64,000 bases of DNA, taken from contig OX442321.1 in the NCBI GenBank assembly GCA_949358305.1, positions 3,621,605-3,685,604 on the forward strand. The letters are read 5' to 3'. The position numbers and the translations under genes are program-made. The stretch comes from Strigamia acuminata. Its lineage: Eukaryota; Arthropoda; Chilopoda; Geophilomorpha; Linotaeniidae. Shown here in pieces: positions 37,973 through 49,900 of the stretch. Position 1 is the first letter of the stretch; the number at the start of each line of letters is the position of its first letter. The notes below the pieces were generated by a model. That model searched no databases. It had not been told where the DNA came from and saw nothing but the letters and a program-made list of their open reading frames with translations.

Positions 37973-38446
37973 GCCATTTTATGCAAAATTCATATTTTCT
38001 GGTATTTTTGTGAGTGACGGATGGACCCAATATCAACCGCTGTCTATGTTGTAAATAGACCAAGTGGACACCCAGATCGGACCTCTGCCGTGCCTCTGTA
38101 CTGGCTCGCTGACCGCTCCAGGTCGCTTCTAACTCGGCGCATGTATGTGTGGTCGCAGAACCGTGCATGCGTTCAACTACAGGATGTATACAGTCGTGAG
38201 ACTGTTTACTGGTCACAGAACGTTTCTTTCACGTTCTCGTGACCATGCCGTATCCTGCATCCCATTGGTTGCTTGACCACTTCCGGCAACTGGCAGAGCC
38301 ACCTAGCAGGAAGCGCTGCCCAGGATAGCAACTATTAGTAAATATTAGTGACCAAGGGTCACATGACCGACGCGGACCAAATTGGCAGTGGCCAGATTGG
38401 CGATTTCTTAAATCGCTCCCAAATTGGCGATAGGCCTATTTCGTCA
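37973..38446. other. GC-richer unassigned segment between blocks A and B
   Basis: From about 38010 (TGTGAGTGACGGATGG) to about 38440 the base composition is raised, and the segment is absent at the corresponding place in copy 1. It may be another LTR or insertion, but no second copy exists in the window. Confidence 0.3.
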
Positions 38447-39580
38447 TAAACATTAGGTGCGTTCAAAGTTTTTGTTTATGCCGTTTACGCAGTTTATATA
38501 AATGGCCAAAACAGTACGCAAAAATGTGCCCAACTAGGTTCATTTAAGAAAAACGTGCCTAACTGTGAATGTGTTTGTTTTTGGCCTTGTTTTGTGACCG
38601 TTTGGCCACCCTAGTGGCCCGTGTCACTCTACACACCATCTGGTGGCCCCAAGCCGTCCCCCTCACGGAGGAGTGGACCAGCCTAGCAGGGGAGGTACTA
38701 GCAGAGTGGTGTGGTGAGAGAGAGACGTTGCTGACAGAGCCGAGGGTGAGGACGTGTCTAGTGTGAGCTGCCACGGTCCGAACGATGGCAGAGACAACTA
38801 CCGACTCTGCTGCTCTCACCATTCACCACTGTGACGCTTAGTGGCAGATCCGGATGACTGCTGCAGTACCGTGAGCGGCTACATGGGTCGTACAGGTGAG
38901 TAAGACGGAATGTTCGTCCAATGCGACCGATCACGTCACCCATAGGGCTCCCGCCCTGTGTGTGACGGGTCGGACGCCGGTGTAGCGTGCCAACAGGCAC
39001 CAACGCACAGTAAGATAGGTGACCCAACCCCTAGACAACTGATTAAAGGCCAAACCCAACAATCTGAGTCCCTACCTTGTTCTTTACGTGAAGTATGCGT
39101 CCCTCCCGGTCAGTAATTCCCCATACTGCGCGGGTAGGACCATAGTCCAGTCACAGTTTTAATATCGGTTTTACATAAAAATTCTTTTTTTTTCATTTAA
39201 CCAACGAGTGGTGGTTGTGATCCCCTTATTAAAACATAATTTAGCATTTACTCACACTTTGGGAGGTGGGTGCTTCGCCTGAAAGTGTTTATGGCAATTG
39301 AAAATCAGCTTCGTAAATCTAACTTATAGTAGGTAATTTTGAATTTGGTGATGGTTTTTGGCTGTTTTTGATCTCCATTCCGTTTATAGAAACAGTAACA
39401 AACGAAACTTTGAACGCACTTAATGATTTTGATGCTCCAAATTTTAAACTTAAAAGCAACTTTTTAAAAGTATTTTAGTTGTTTCACCCCACCAGATGCA
39501 ATAGCGTTAAAACGGTGCAAACTTGAGCACAACTTTTTGACGTTCTTACCTCATTCCCGTCGATATTGTCAGTGCTGAAA
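38447..39580. repeat. Host repeat block B, copy 2 (contains a family 1 LTR)
   Basis: Aligns with 32661-33215 on both sides of the LTR at 38591-39156: AACATTAGGTGCGTTCAAAG before it and ATATCGGTTTTACATAAAAA, GGGAGGTGGGTGCTT and GATGCTCCAAATTTTAAAC after it. Confidence 0.75.
38591..39156 (+). mobile_element. Solo LTR, family 1, with empty site in the paralogous block
   Basis: TGTGACCGTTTGGCCACC to CATAGTCCAGTCACA, flanked by GTTT on both sides. The paralogous site near 32803-32810 is uninterrupted (CTCGTTTTAAATATC), confirming boundaries and a 4-bp (possibly 5-bp) duplication. Contains CTAGACAACTGATTAAAGGCC (polyadenylation-like region). No internal genes remain. Confidence 0.85.
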
Positions 39581-39735
39581 GTTTCCTGTCATGTGCATAT
39601 TTGATGCACGCAATGCGGACAAACTGCAAAATCCATTCTAGCAGTAAAAAATTCAAACTGTTCCCTAATCAATTTGCTAGAAAAACAAGAATTAAAGAGT
39701 TTTTTGTTTTTTCTACAAGACTCAGCAAATGGAAT
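39581..39735. other. Non-coding spacer
   Basis: Nothing recognised. Confidence 0.3.
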
Positions 39736-39960
39736 AGTCAGGGACCTGACACCTGACACCTGACAGTCCGGAATAGTCAGGGGTCTGACACCTGACAGTC
39801 TGAAATAGTCAGGGGCCTGACACCTGACACCCGACGCCTGACACCTGATGTTCAGTTTTAGTGAAAAATGGAATCAGACGCCTGACGCCTGAGGGTTAGT
39901 CTTGAATAGATAGGGGCCTGACACCTAACGCCTGACACCTGACGTTTAGTCCATCGCAAA
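39736..39960. repeat. Degenerate tandem repeat of CCTGACA / CCTGACG
   Basis: At least fifteen 7-8 bp units (CCTGACAC, CCTGACGC, CCTGACAG) are interrupted by AATAGTCAGGGG spacers in a larger period of about 45-60 bp. Confidence 0.75.
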
Positions 39961-40873
39961 TAAACTCACCTGGCATGTCTCGTTACAGACTTCAATACTC
40001 TAGAATCTTAACCATTAAGTTTGCAAGAAACACATTATACAGTACTAATAAATTCTTATTACTTACTCCGTAATGAATATTGTTCTTCTTGAGAGATTCG
40101 TTCCAAGCAATTATACTGACAACACACATTGCTGTATTATTTGCAAACGATAAAAAAATTTTTAGTGTGTGACGGTTCTACATTTACTTAATAATAATAT
40201 TAAAGTAAGATACAAGATAAAAGCAACACCATGCCATTATAACCCATAACCTAGGCCAGATATAGGCTAAAAGTGTGCGCTAAGTGAATTGTACTGAATA
40301 ATAGGACTTACCACATGCGTGAATAGATTTATTACATGTACGTGGTCTTAGCACGTGTAAACAGTAGCATCTACGGGAATGCAATCAACAGATTAGGAAT
40401 TAGTAATTTTGGCGGGGACAGTCGGCGATGGCCCACAGCCATCGTGGAAGGTTTTGACACTTCCATCCGCCTCAGAGCCATGACGGTCGGATGATCTTGT
40501 GATCAAGGGCCGGGATTTGTTGTCCGGGTTCACCTTCCCGTAACAGCTCGTATATGAGCGGTAAAATGAGAGCGTTATAAGATATCAGCTGTCGGGCTTA
40601 GTGAAAGAATCAAAGAAAACAAACAAAAAGCTAAGCTCTGGTGAAAACCAGAGTTTATTTATGTCCTAGAGAACAGTAGGTTTAAGAGCTGCCAATCGGA
40701 CACCAGAATCCATGAATTCGCAGGTCACTTTGGGACATGCAGAGAAAACTACTACAATTTGCCCATTTTCAACCCATCAGATCTTGAGAAGAAAACTTAA
40801 TTTTATTGGCTGTGTGAATCGCTGAACGTACTGTAGTAGTAGTAGATATAGTTTTGAAGCACTTTAACAATTG
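39961..40873. other. Unassigned non-coding DNA
   Basis: Mostly AT-rich. A GC-richer part at 40415-40600 (GGCGGGGACAGTCGGCGATGG on) and a hairpin CTCTGGTGAAAACCAGAG at about 40635-40652 suggest a decayed retroelement end, but no match exists in this window. Confidence 0.3.
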
Positions 40874-41640
40874 GTTCTATACTCTGACCGACCTTTAGAA
40901 GGACCCTAACTCACAGCCTCATTACTGCTAACTGTGGAGTGTGTCACACCACCAGGAAAAGTAGTTTTGATTTTTAACGATATTAATCGATTTTTAACGA
41001 TATTAATCGATTTTTAACGATATTAATCGATTTTTAGCGATATTAATCGATTTTTAACGATATTAATCGATTTTTAACAATATTAATCGATTTTTAACGA
41101 TATTAATCGATTTTTAACGATTTTAATCAATTTCTTACGATTTGTAATCAATTTTTAACCGTTTTAATCAATTTTTAACGATTTTTAACGATTTTAATCG
41201 ATTTTTAACCGTTTTAATCGATTTTTAACAATTTTTAACGATTTTAATCGATTTTTAACCACTTTAACGATTTTTGAATCGGTTTATTACAAATTTTACC
41301 AACATTCATATTTTTTTATATCAATATATTTATCAATATTGTTAAAAATTGATTAAAATTGTTAAAAAATCGATTAAAATCGTTAAAAATTTGATTGAAT
41401 ATCTAAAAAATCGATTAAAATTGTAAAAAATTCGGTTGAATATCTAAAAAACGATTACAATAGTTAAAAAAATGTCAAAAATTGATTAAAATCGATAAAA
41501 ATCAATTACAAATCGTAAAAAAACAATTAAAATTTAAAATTAACAAAAACTACTTTTTCTGGTGGTGTGACACACTCCACAGTTAGGAGTAATGAGGCTG
41601 TGAGTTAGGGTCCTACTAGAGGTCGGTCAAAGTATAGAAC
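40874..41640. mobile_element. Fold-back (long inverted repeat) element with 20-bp internal repeats
   Basis: The outer ends GTTCTATACTCTGACCGACC and its inverted near-copy at 41621-41640 begin two arms of about 100 bp. The arms share CCTAACTCACAGCCTCATTA and GTGGAGTGTGTCACACCACC. Inside, the left half is a tandem array of a 20-bp unit (CGATTTTTAACGATATTAAT) at about 40971-41270. The right half (about 41330-41540) carries the reverse-complement type (CGTTAAAAATTGATTAAAAT), so the whole element can fold into one hairpin. No coding capacity. No clear target duplication. Confidence 0.8.
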
Positions 41641-41870
41641 TTTTTTTGGGTCAAGAGATGTTGATTATTTGAAATGAAGTCAAGCATTTTCGTATAACTG
41701 GAAAAAGATTTATTGAAAATCTAATGTTTATATCAAACGGTCAAGCGTTAAAACTTACATGCAATGGTTTGGGAACTTCATAGTTCACTGATTTCACGAC
41801 TTAGTATCCAAACATACTACCATAAACTAGTAAATCATCTCTCTTGAGAAGACATGGAATGAAAAACTTG
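41641..41870. other. Spacer between fold-back element and satellite
   Basis: No gene or repeat recognised. The satellite begins abruptly at GGTGAGTGTCTTAGGGATGA. Confidence 0.35.
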
Positions 41871-44800
41871 GTGAGTGTCTTAGGGATGAGTCAAGGAAGT
41901 GCCAAAAAAAAGTTTGGGAGGTTTCCTGTGTATAGTTTTCTTTTTATGGGTGTTTGAAGTAGCGTGCGATTTCGGAAAAATTTGAAATTTCCAATGTTTG
42001 GGTGCAATTTCCGTGAAAAGTTACAGTGTTTGGGATTGTGTTACTCGAGTATCTGAAGGTGCGAGGTGCTGAAACTTGGTGAGTGTCTTAGGGATGAGTC
42101 AAGGAAGTGCCAAAAACAGTTTGGGAGGTTTCCTGTGTATAGTTTTCTTTTTATGGGTGTTTGAAGTCGGGTGCGATTTCGGAAAAATTTGAAATTTTGA
42201 AAAAAGTTAGTGTTTGGGATCGTGTTATTCGAGTATCTGAAGGTGCGAGGTGCTGAAACTTAGTGAGTGTCTTACGGATGAGTCAAGGAAGTGCCAAAAA
42301 AAGTTTGGGAGGTTTCCTGTGTATAGTTTTCTTTTTATGGGTGTTTGAAGTAGCGTGCGATTTCGGAAAAATTTGAAATGTTCGTTATAAGTTACAGTGT
42401 TTGGGATCGTGTTACTCGAGTATCTGAAGGTGCGAGGTGCTGAAACTTTGTGAGTGTCTTAGGGATGAGTCAAGGAAGTGCCAAAAAAAGTTTGGGAGGT
42501 TTCCTGTGTATAGTTTTCATTTTATGGGTGTTTGAAGTAGCGTGCGATTTCGGAAAAATTTGAAATTTTGAAAAACGTTACAGTGTTTGGGATCGTGTTA
42601 CTCGAGTATCTGAAGGTGCGAGGTGCTGAAACTTGGTGAGTGTCTTAGGGATGAGTCAAGGAAGTGCCAAAAAAAGTTTGGGAGGTTTCCTGTGTATAGT
42701 TTTCTTTTTATGGGTGTTTGAAGTAGCGTGCGATTTCGGAAAAATTTGAAATGTTCGTTATAAGTTACAGTGTTTGGGATCGTGTTACTCGAGTATCTGA
42801 AGGTGCGAGGTGCTGAAACTTGGTGAGTGTCTTAGGGATGAGTCAAGGAAGTGCCAAAAAAAGTTTGGGAGGTTTCCTGTGTATAGTTTTCTTTTTATGG
42901 GTGTTTGAAGTAGCGTGCGATTTCGGAAAAATTTGAAATTTCCAATGTTTGGGTGCAATTTCCGGGAAAGGTTACAGTGTTTGGGATCGTGTTACTCGAG
43001 TATCTGAAGATGCGAGGTGCTGAAACTTGGTGAGTGTCTTAGGGATGAGTCAAGGAAGTGCCAAAAAAAGTTTGGGAGGTTTCCTGTGTATAGTTTTCTT
43101 TTTATGGGTGTTTGAAGTCGGGTGCGATTTCGGAAAAATTTGAAATTTTGAAAAAAGTTACAGTGTTTGGGATCGTGTAACTCGAGTATCTGAAGGTGCG
43201 AGGTGCTGAAACTTAGTGAGTGTCTTACGGATGAGTCAAGGAAGTGCCAAAAAAAGTTTGGGAGGTTTCCTGTGTATAGTTTTCTTTTTATGGGTGTTTG
43301 AAGTAGCGTGCGATTTCGGAAAAATTTGAAATTTTGAAAACAGTTACAGTGTTTGGGATCGTGTTACTCGAGTATCTGAAGGTGCGAGGTGCTGAAACTT
43401 GGTGAGTGTCTTAGGGATGAGTCAAGGAAGTGCCAAAAAAAGTTTGGGAGGTTTCCTGTGTATAGTCTTCTTTTTATGGGTGTTTGAAGTAGCGTGCGAT
43501 TTCGGAAAATTTTGAAATTTTGAAAACAGTTACAGTGTTTGGGATCGTGTTACTCGAGTATCTGAAGGTGCGAGGTGCTGAAACTTGGTGAGTGTCTTAG
43601 GGATGAGTCAAGGAAGTGCCAAAAAAAGTTTGGGAGGTTTCCTGTGTATAGTTTTCTTTTTATGGGTGTTTGAAGTCGGGTGCGATTTCGGAAAAATTTG
43701 AAAAATTCGAAAAAAGTTAGTGTTTGGGATCGTGTTACTCGAGTATCTGAAGGTGCGAGGTGCTGAAACTTGGTGAGTGTCTTAGGGATGAGTCATGGAA
43801 GTGCCAAAAAAAGTTTGGGAGGTTTCCTGTGTATAGTTTTCTTTTTATGGGTGTTTGAAGTAGCGTGCGATTTCGGAAAAATTTGAAATGTTCGTTATAA
43901 GTTACAGTGTTTGGGATCGTGTTACTCGAGTATCTGAAGGTGCGAGGTGCTGAAACTTTGTGAGTGTCTTAGGGATGAGTCAAGGAAGTGGCAAAAAAAG
44001 TTTGGGAGGTTTTCTGTGTATAGTTTTCTTTTTATGGGTGTTTGAAGTAGCGTGCGATTTCGGAAAAATTTGAAATGTTCGTTATAAGTTAGTGTTTGGG
44101 ATCGTGTTACTCGAGTATCTGAAGGTGCGAGGTGCTGAAACTTGGTGAGTGTCTTAGGGATGAGTCAAGGAAGTGGCAAAAAAAGTTTGGGAGGTTTCTT
44201 GTGTATAGTTTTCTTTTTATGGGTGTTTGAAGTAGCGTGCGATTTCGGAAAAATTTGAAATGTTCGTTATAAGTTACAGTGTTTGGGATCGTGTTACTCG
44301 AGTATCTGAAGGTGCGAGGTGCTGAAACTTGGTGAGTGTCTTAGGGATGAGTCAAGGAAGTGCCAAAAAAAGTTTGGGAGGTTTCCTGTGTATAGTTTTC
44401 TTTTTATGGGTGTTTGAAGTAGCGTGCGATTTCGGAAAAATTTGAAATTTCCAATGTTGGGGTGCAATTTCCGGGAAAAGTTACAGTGTTTGGGATCGTG
44501 TTACTCGAGTATCTGAAGGTGCGAGGTGCTGAAACTTGGTGAGTGTCTTAGGGATGAGTCAAGGAAGTGCCAAAAAAAGTTTGGGAGGTTTCCTGTGTAT
44601 AGTTTTCTTTTTATGGGTGTTTGAAGTAGCGTGCGATTTCGGAAAAATTTGAAATTTTGAAAACAGTTACAGTGTTTGGGATCGTGTTACTCGAGTATCT
44701 GAAGGTGCGAGGTGCTGAAACTTGGTGAGTGTCTTAGGGATGAGTCAAGGAAGTGCCAAAAAAAGTTTGGGAGGTTTCCTGTGTATAGTTTTCTTTTTAT

Positions 44801-46720
44801 GGGTGTTTGAAGTAGCGTGCGATTTCGGAAAAATTTGAAATTTTGAAAACAGTTACAGTGTTTGGGATCGTGTTACTCGAGTATCTGAAGGTGCGAGGTG
44901 CTGAAACTTGGTGAGTGTCTTAGGGATGAGTCAAGGAAGTGGCAAAAAAAGTTTGGGAGGTTTCCTGTGTATAGTTTTCTTTTTATGGGTGTTTGAAGTA
45001 GCGTGCGATTTCGGAAAAATTTGAAATGTTCGTTATAAGTTACAGTGTTTGGGATCGTGTTACTCGAGTATCTGAAGGTGCGAGGTGCTGAAACTTTGTG
45101 AGTGTCTTAGGGATGAGTCAAGGAAGTGCCAAAAAAAGTTTGGGAGGTTTCCTGTGTATAGTTTTCATTTTATGGGTGTTTGAAGTAGCGTGCGATTTCG
45201 GAAAAATTTGAAATTTTGAAAAACGTTACAGTGTTTGGGATCGTGTTACTCGAGTATCTGAAGGTGCGAGGTGCTGAAACTTGGTGAGTGTCTTAGGGAT
45301 GAGTCAAGGAAGTGCCAAAAAAAGTTTGGGAGGTTTCCTGTGTATAGTTTTCTTTTTATGGGTGTTTGAAGTAGCGTGCGATTTCGGAAAAATTTGAAAT
45401 TTCCAATGTTGGGGTGCAATTTCCGGGAAAAGTTACAGTGTTTGGGATCGTGTTACTCGAGTATCTGAAGGTGCGAGGTGCTGAAACTTGGTGAGTGTCT
45501 TAGGGATGAGTCAAGGAAGTGGCAAAAAAAGTTTGGGAGGTTTTCTGTGTATAGTTTTCTTTTTATGGGTGTTTGAAGTAGCGTGCGATTTCGGAAAAAT
45601 TTGAAATGTTCGTTATAAGTTACAGTGTTTGGGATCGTGTTACTCGAGTATCTGAAGGTGCGAGGTGCTGAAACTTGGTGAGTGTCTTAGGGATGAGTCA
45701 AGGAAGTGCCAAAAAAAGTTTGGGAGGTTTCCTGTGTATAGTCTTCTTTTTATGGGTGTTTGAAGTAGCGTGCGATTTCGGAAAAATTTGAAATTTTGAA
45801 AACAGTTACAGTGTTTGGGATCGTGTTACTCGAGTATCTGAAGGTGCGAGGTGCTGAAACTTGGTGAGTGTCTTAGGGATGAGTCAAGGAAGTGCCAAAA
45901 AAGGTTTGGGAGGTTTCCTGTGTATAGTTTTCTTTTTATGGGTGTATGAAGTCGGGTGCGATTTCGGAAAAATTTGAAATTTCCAATGTTGGGGTGCAAT
46001 TTCCGGGAAAAGTTACAGTGTTTGGGATCGTGTTACTCGAGTATCTGAAGGTGCGAGGTGCTGATACTTGGTGAGTGTCTTAGGGATGAGTCAAGGAAGT
46101 GCCAAAAAAGGTTTGGGAGGTTTCCTGTGTATAGTTTTCTTTTTATGGGTGTATGAAGTCGGGTGCGATTTCGGAAAAATTTGAAATTTTGAAAAAAGTT
46201 ACAGTGTTTGGGATCATGTTACTTGAGTATCTAAAGGTGCGAGGTGCTGAAACTTGGTGAGTGTCTTAGGGATGAGTCAAGGAAGTGCCAAAAAAAGTTT
46301 GGGAGGTTTCCTGTGTATAGTTTTCTTTTTATGGGTGTTTGAAGTAGCGTGCGATTTCGGAAAAATTTGAAATTTCCAATGTTGGGGTGCAATTTCCGGG
46401 AAAAGTTACAGTGTTTGGGATCGTGTTACTCGAGTATCTGAAGGTGCGAGGTGCTGATACTTGGTGAGTGTCTTAGGGATGAGTCAAGGAAGTGCAAAAA
46501 AAAGTTTGGGAGGTTTCCTGTGTATAGTTTTCTTTTTATGGGTGTTTGAAGTAGCGTGCGATTTCGGAAAAATTTGAAATTTCCAATGTTGGGGTGCAAT
46601 TTCCGGGAAAAGTTACAGTGTTTGGGATCGTGTTACTCGAGTATCTGAAGGTGCGAGGTGCTGATACTTGGTGAGTGTCTTAGGGATGAGTCAAGGAAGT
46701 GCCAAAAAAAGTTTGGGAGG
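41871..46720 (+). repeat. Satellite array, left part (about 26 units of 184-208 bp)
   Basis: Units start at GTGAGTGTCTTAGGGATGAG, for example at 41871, 42079, 42263, 42450 and 42636. They contain GTTTGGGAGGTTTCCTGTG, GCGTGCGATTTCGG and TGTTACTCGAGTATCTGAAG. A central segment of about 15-40 bp, just after GGAAAAATTTGAAA, occurs in distinct versions: TTTCCAATGTT plus GGGTGCAATTTCCG; TGTTCGTTATAAG; TTTTGAAAAACG or ACAG; and AATTCGAAAAAAG. Each unit has TGAGTCA. No open reading frame of note. Split by the gypsy element at 46721. Confidence 0.95.
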
Positions 46721-46854
46721 TGTGAGAATGATTTAGACATACGGTTAAGTTGAATGTCTGAACTAGACTGATTTATTATCTCAAAGCATAGAACAAATCC
46801 AAATTACATAGAACAAGTCATCGAAAAGACCCCCAGGGGGCGCTATCGCTTACA
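46721..46854 (-). repeat. 3' LTR of the gypsy element
   Basis: 134 bp, matches 61137-61270 by eye without difference. Short LTR of this size is unusual but known in some gypsy lineages. Confidence 0.93.
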
Positions 46855-46904
46855 CGACCCCCCTTTTGGGTTGTCGTCCTCGACAACAATACAAAATTAC
46901 AAAA

Positions 46905-49900
46905 TTATGGTACACTTCGATTTCTCAAAACGTATCGAGCCTCCGATGGCTCCTCGCTGCTCTTTGCCGCTCCCTCATCTCCCGTGACGATCTCCTCTTG
47001 GTGCTCGGCGAAAAATCTCTTTAGTTGGGATGCATGTGTTTTCCACGATCTTGATTCCGCGACGTCCGTTATGAGGAACACCTCCTCGCCCAACTTCCTC
47101 ACCACCTCAAACGGACCGGAGAAGAGCGTGTCAAACTTTTTGTTGCGCGGTCCCTTCGAATACAACACCTTGTCTCCCTTCTTGAGATCGGAAGGCTTTC
47201 GACCGCTGTCGAATCTCTGTTTCTGCTCGGTCTGCGAACTCGCCAGATTTTCCTCGGCCTCTCTGCGTTTATGCCACATTTCTTCCAAGTCGAATCCGTC
47301 TTCCAAAGCCTCCAACCAAGCCGACTCCAAATTTTCTGAAGGCCAGAAGCTGTGTACCAACTCGAAAGGCGTGAATCCAAGCGAGGACTGGATGTTGGTG
47401 TTGATGGCCCAAACTGCTGCGTCCAGATCCTCCGACCACTTCTTCCCCGAATTCCCCAGTTTTCTCAATTTCTGCAAAACGTTCTGAATCTCGCGTTCCG
47501 CCAAACCGTTCGACGCGTGGTGATATGGTGGCGATTCTTCCAACAAAATTCCATTTGCCTGCGCGAAAGAACTGAACTCACGAGACATGAAAGCCGTTCC
47601 CTCATCCGAAATAATTTTCTTTGGAATTCCGAATCGACCAATTACGCCCTCCTCCAACGCGCGAATGGTGTTTTTTGTTGAAACGTCTCTCACTGGGACC
47701 GCTACCACGAATCGAGAATAGCAGTCAACCGCCACTAAAATGTGTGTAAAGCCGAAACTGCTAGTGTACGGACCTCCGTGATCCACCGCGATCGTGTGAA
47801 ACGGCCTCGGTGGAATAGCTCTCGACTTCAACAAACCGTCCGCTTTTCTGGTTCTATGATTGTGAAGCTGACACTGTGTGCAGTTCCTGACGAAATCACG
47901 CACGTCCTTGCTCATCCCTTCCCACCAGTTTCTGCGCTGAATTCTACTACGCGTCTGAAAAGCGTCGCAGTGCCCGCCCTTAACGTGTGCCTCCCTCATT
48001 ATCTGTACTCTCATCCTCTCAGGAATAACTACTCTCCAGATCTCCTTACCCTTAAATGTCTTCTTTTTGCACAAAACCCCGCTCTTCAATTCAAACTTAT
48101 CCCCCAATTTCTGAATTAATTCAGCACACCGTTCATCTGAATCCTGATGCTCCTTCAACCTCTCTCCCCCAACCCTCAATGCCGCTGCAATCAACACGTT
48201 CGATTTATCAATACTAACTGCTCTAGATAACGCATCCGCAACCACGTTCAGACTCCCTGCCTTATGCTTGATAGTAAAGTCAAATTCTTGCAAATCTAAT
48301 ATCCAACGAGCAAATTTCCTATTCAATTCCTTCTTTGCGAGTAAATGAGAGACCGACCAGTTGTCGGTGAAAACCACGAACTTAATGCCCGAAAGATAGA
48401 AGCGAAACTTTTCAGTGACGCTCCAGTGAACAGCTAAACATTCCAATTCGTTCGAATGCGCACTCGAATACGATTCTGGAACGCCCTTGCTCGCGAACGC
48501 TATAGTGACCAATTTTCCTCCCTGTCGCTGCTGCAAAATTACCCCAAGACCTTCGTACGACGCGTCCACGTGCAGAATGGTCTCGGCATCCCTACGGAAA
48601 CTCCCCAACCAATTGCACGACTTTAATTCCGATTTTATCAGATCGACGGCGCGCTGATGCTCGTCCAACCACTCAAACCTAGTCCCTTTTCTTGTTAATA
48701 AAGTCAAACACCTTACTTTCGACGCGAAACCCTTAATGAATTGTCTATGATAACCTGCAAATCCCAAGAAACCCCTAACGTCCTTAACGTTCTTAAAAAA
48801 CTTGAATTTATCGATGTCCGACAATCGTTCCGGGTCCGGTCTCCTCCCCTCTTTCGAAATGATGTAACCCAAGAAACTAATCTCTGCTCTTAATAGCTTA
48901 CACTTTGTCAAATTTAATTTAAACCCCTTTTGAATTACTAAACCCAAAAATTCGTCCCAAGACATTATCAACTCACCCGCTGACCTCCCCGACTGCCCCA
49001 CATCGTCCAAATATGGTTTGGTCCGCTTAACCTCGCTGCACATCCTGTCCATCGCCCTCTGCATCACGAACGGAGCCAATTTGTAGCCGACCGGCATACG
49101 CAGCAACTCCATAAGACCTTCGGGCGTGAAAAACGCGATCTTGTGGCAGTCCGCTTGTCTTAGCAAAATATTGTAGTACGCCATCGCAATGTCACCCGAA
49201 TTAAACAAACGCGGCTCGTCTTCCAACAGAAACTCCAAAACCTCATCGATCGTCGGCATCCGATATACTGTCATATCCACCGCCTCGTTCAGACGCCTCA
49301 AATCGATTACAGGGCGCCATGGTGTGGTGGGGTGATGTGGCTGGTCCACGGTGAAGAAAGGAAAATTGTAATTCGAGTTCGATTCTCTACAAATTCCCAA
49401 CCTCCTCCACTTTGCCACGGTCTCTCGTAACCGAACTTCTTCTTGAGCCGAAAATCGCCTCGGCTTGCACCGAATCGGACGGTCGTGGGTCAGAGGAACC
49501 TCGCACTCTTCGTCCGTGTACAGTCCCAGCGAACCGTCGATGTTGAATGCCTCCTTCCGCTTGTGAAACACCGCTCTCAACTGTAACTTCTCCTCCTGAG
49601 AAACCGAACTATCCACCGACTCAACGATTTCGTCGACCTCTTTCGCGAACTTCTCGTCCTCGGAAACTGCCACGAGACACTCCCCTCCACGATCGATTGC
49701 TTCGTTAAAAATTGCGCAATTTCCCAATCTGACCGACTCCGTCGCCCTGGAGATATTCACGTCGCCATTTGGCTCCAACACGAGACGCAAACCCTCCTGT
49801 CTCCGCCAGTCGGTACCGACGATGACCGGAAACGGCAAATCGGACGAGACAGCCACGTTCTTCATGCTGGATTCGAAGTCTCCGATTTTAAACGTGATGT

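Noticed and set aside
41871-46720. Regular spaced repeats as a CRISPR array
   Set aside because: Units are 184-208 bp tandem copies without unique spacers, in eukaryotic DNA; it is a satellite.
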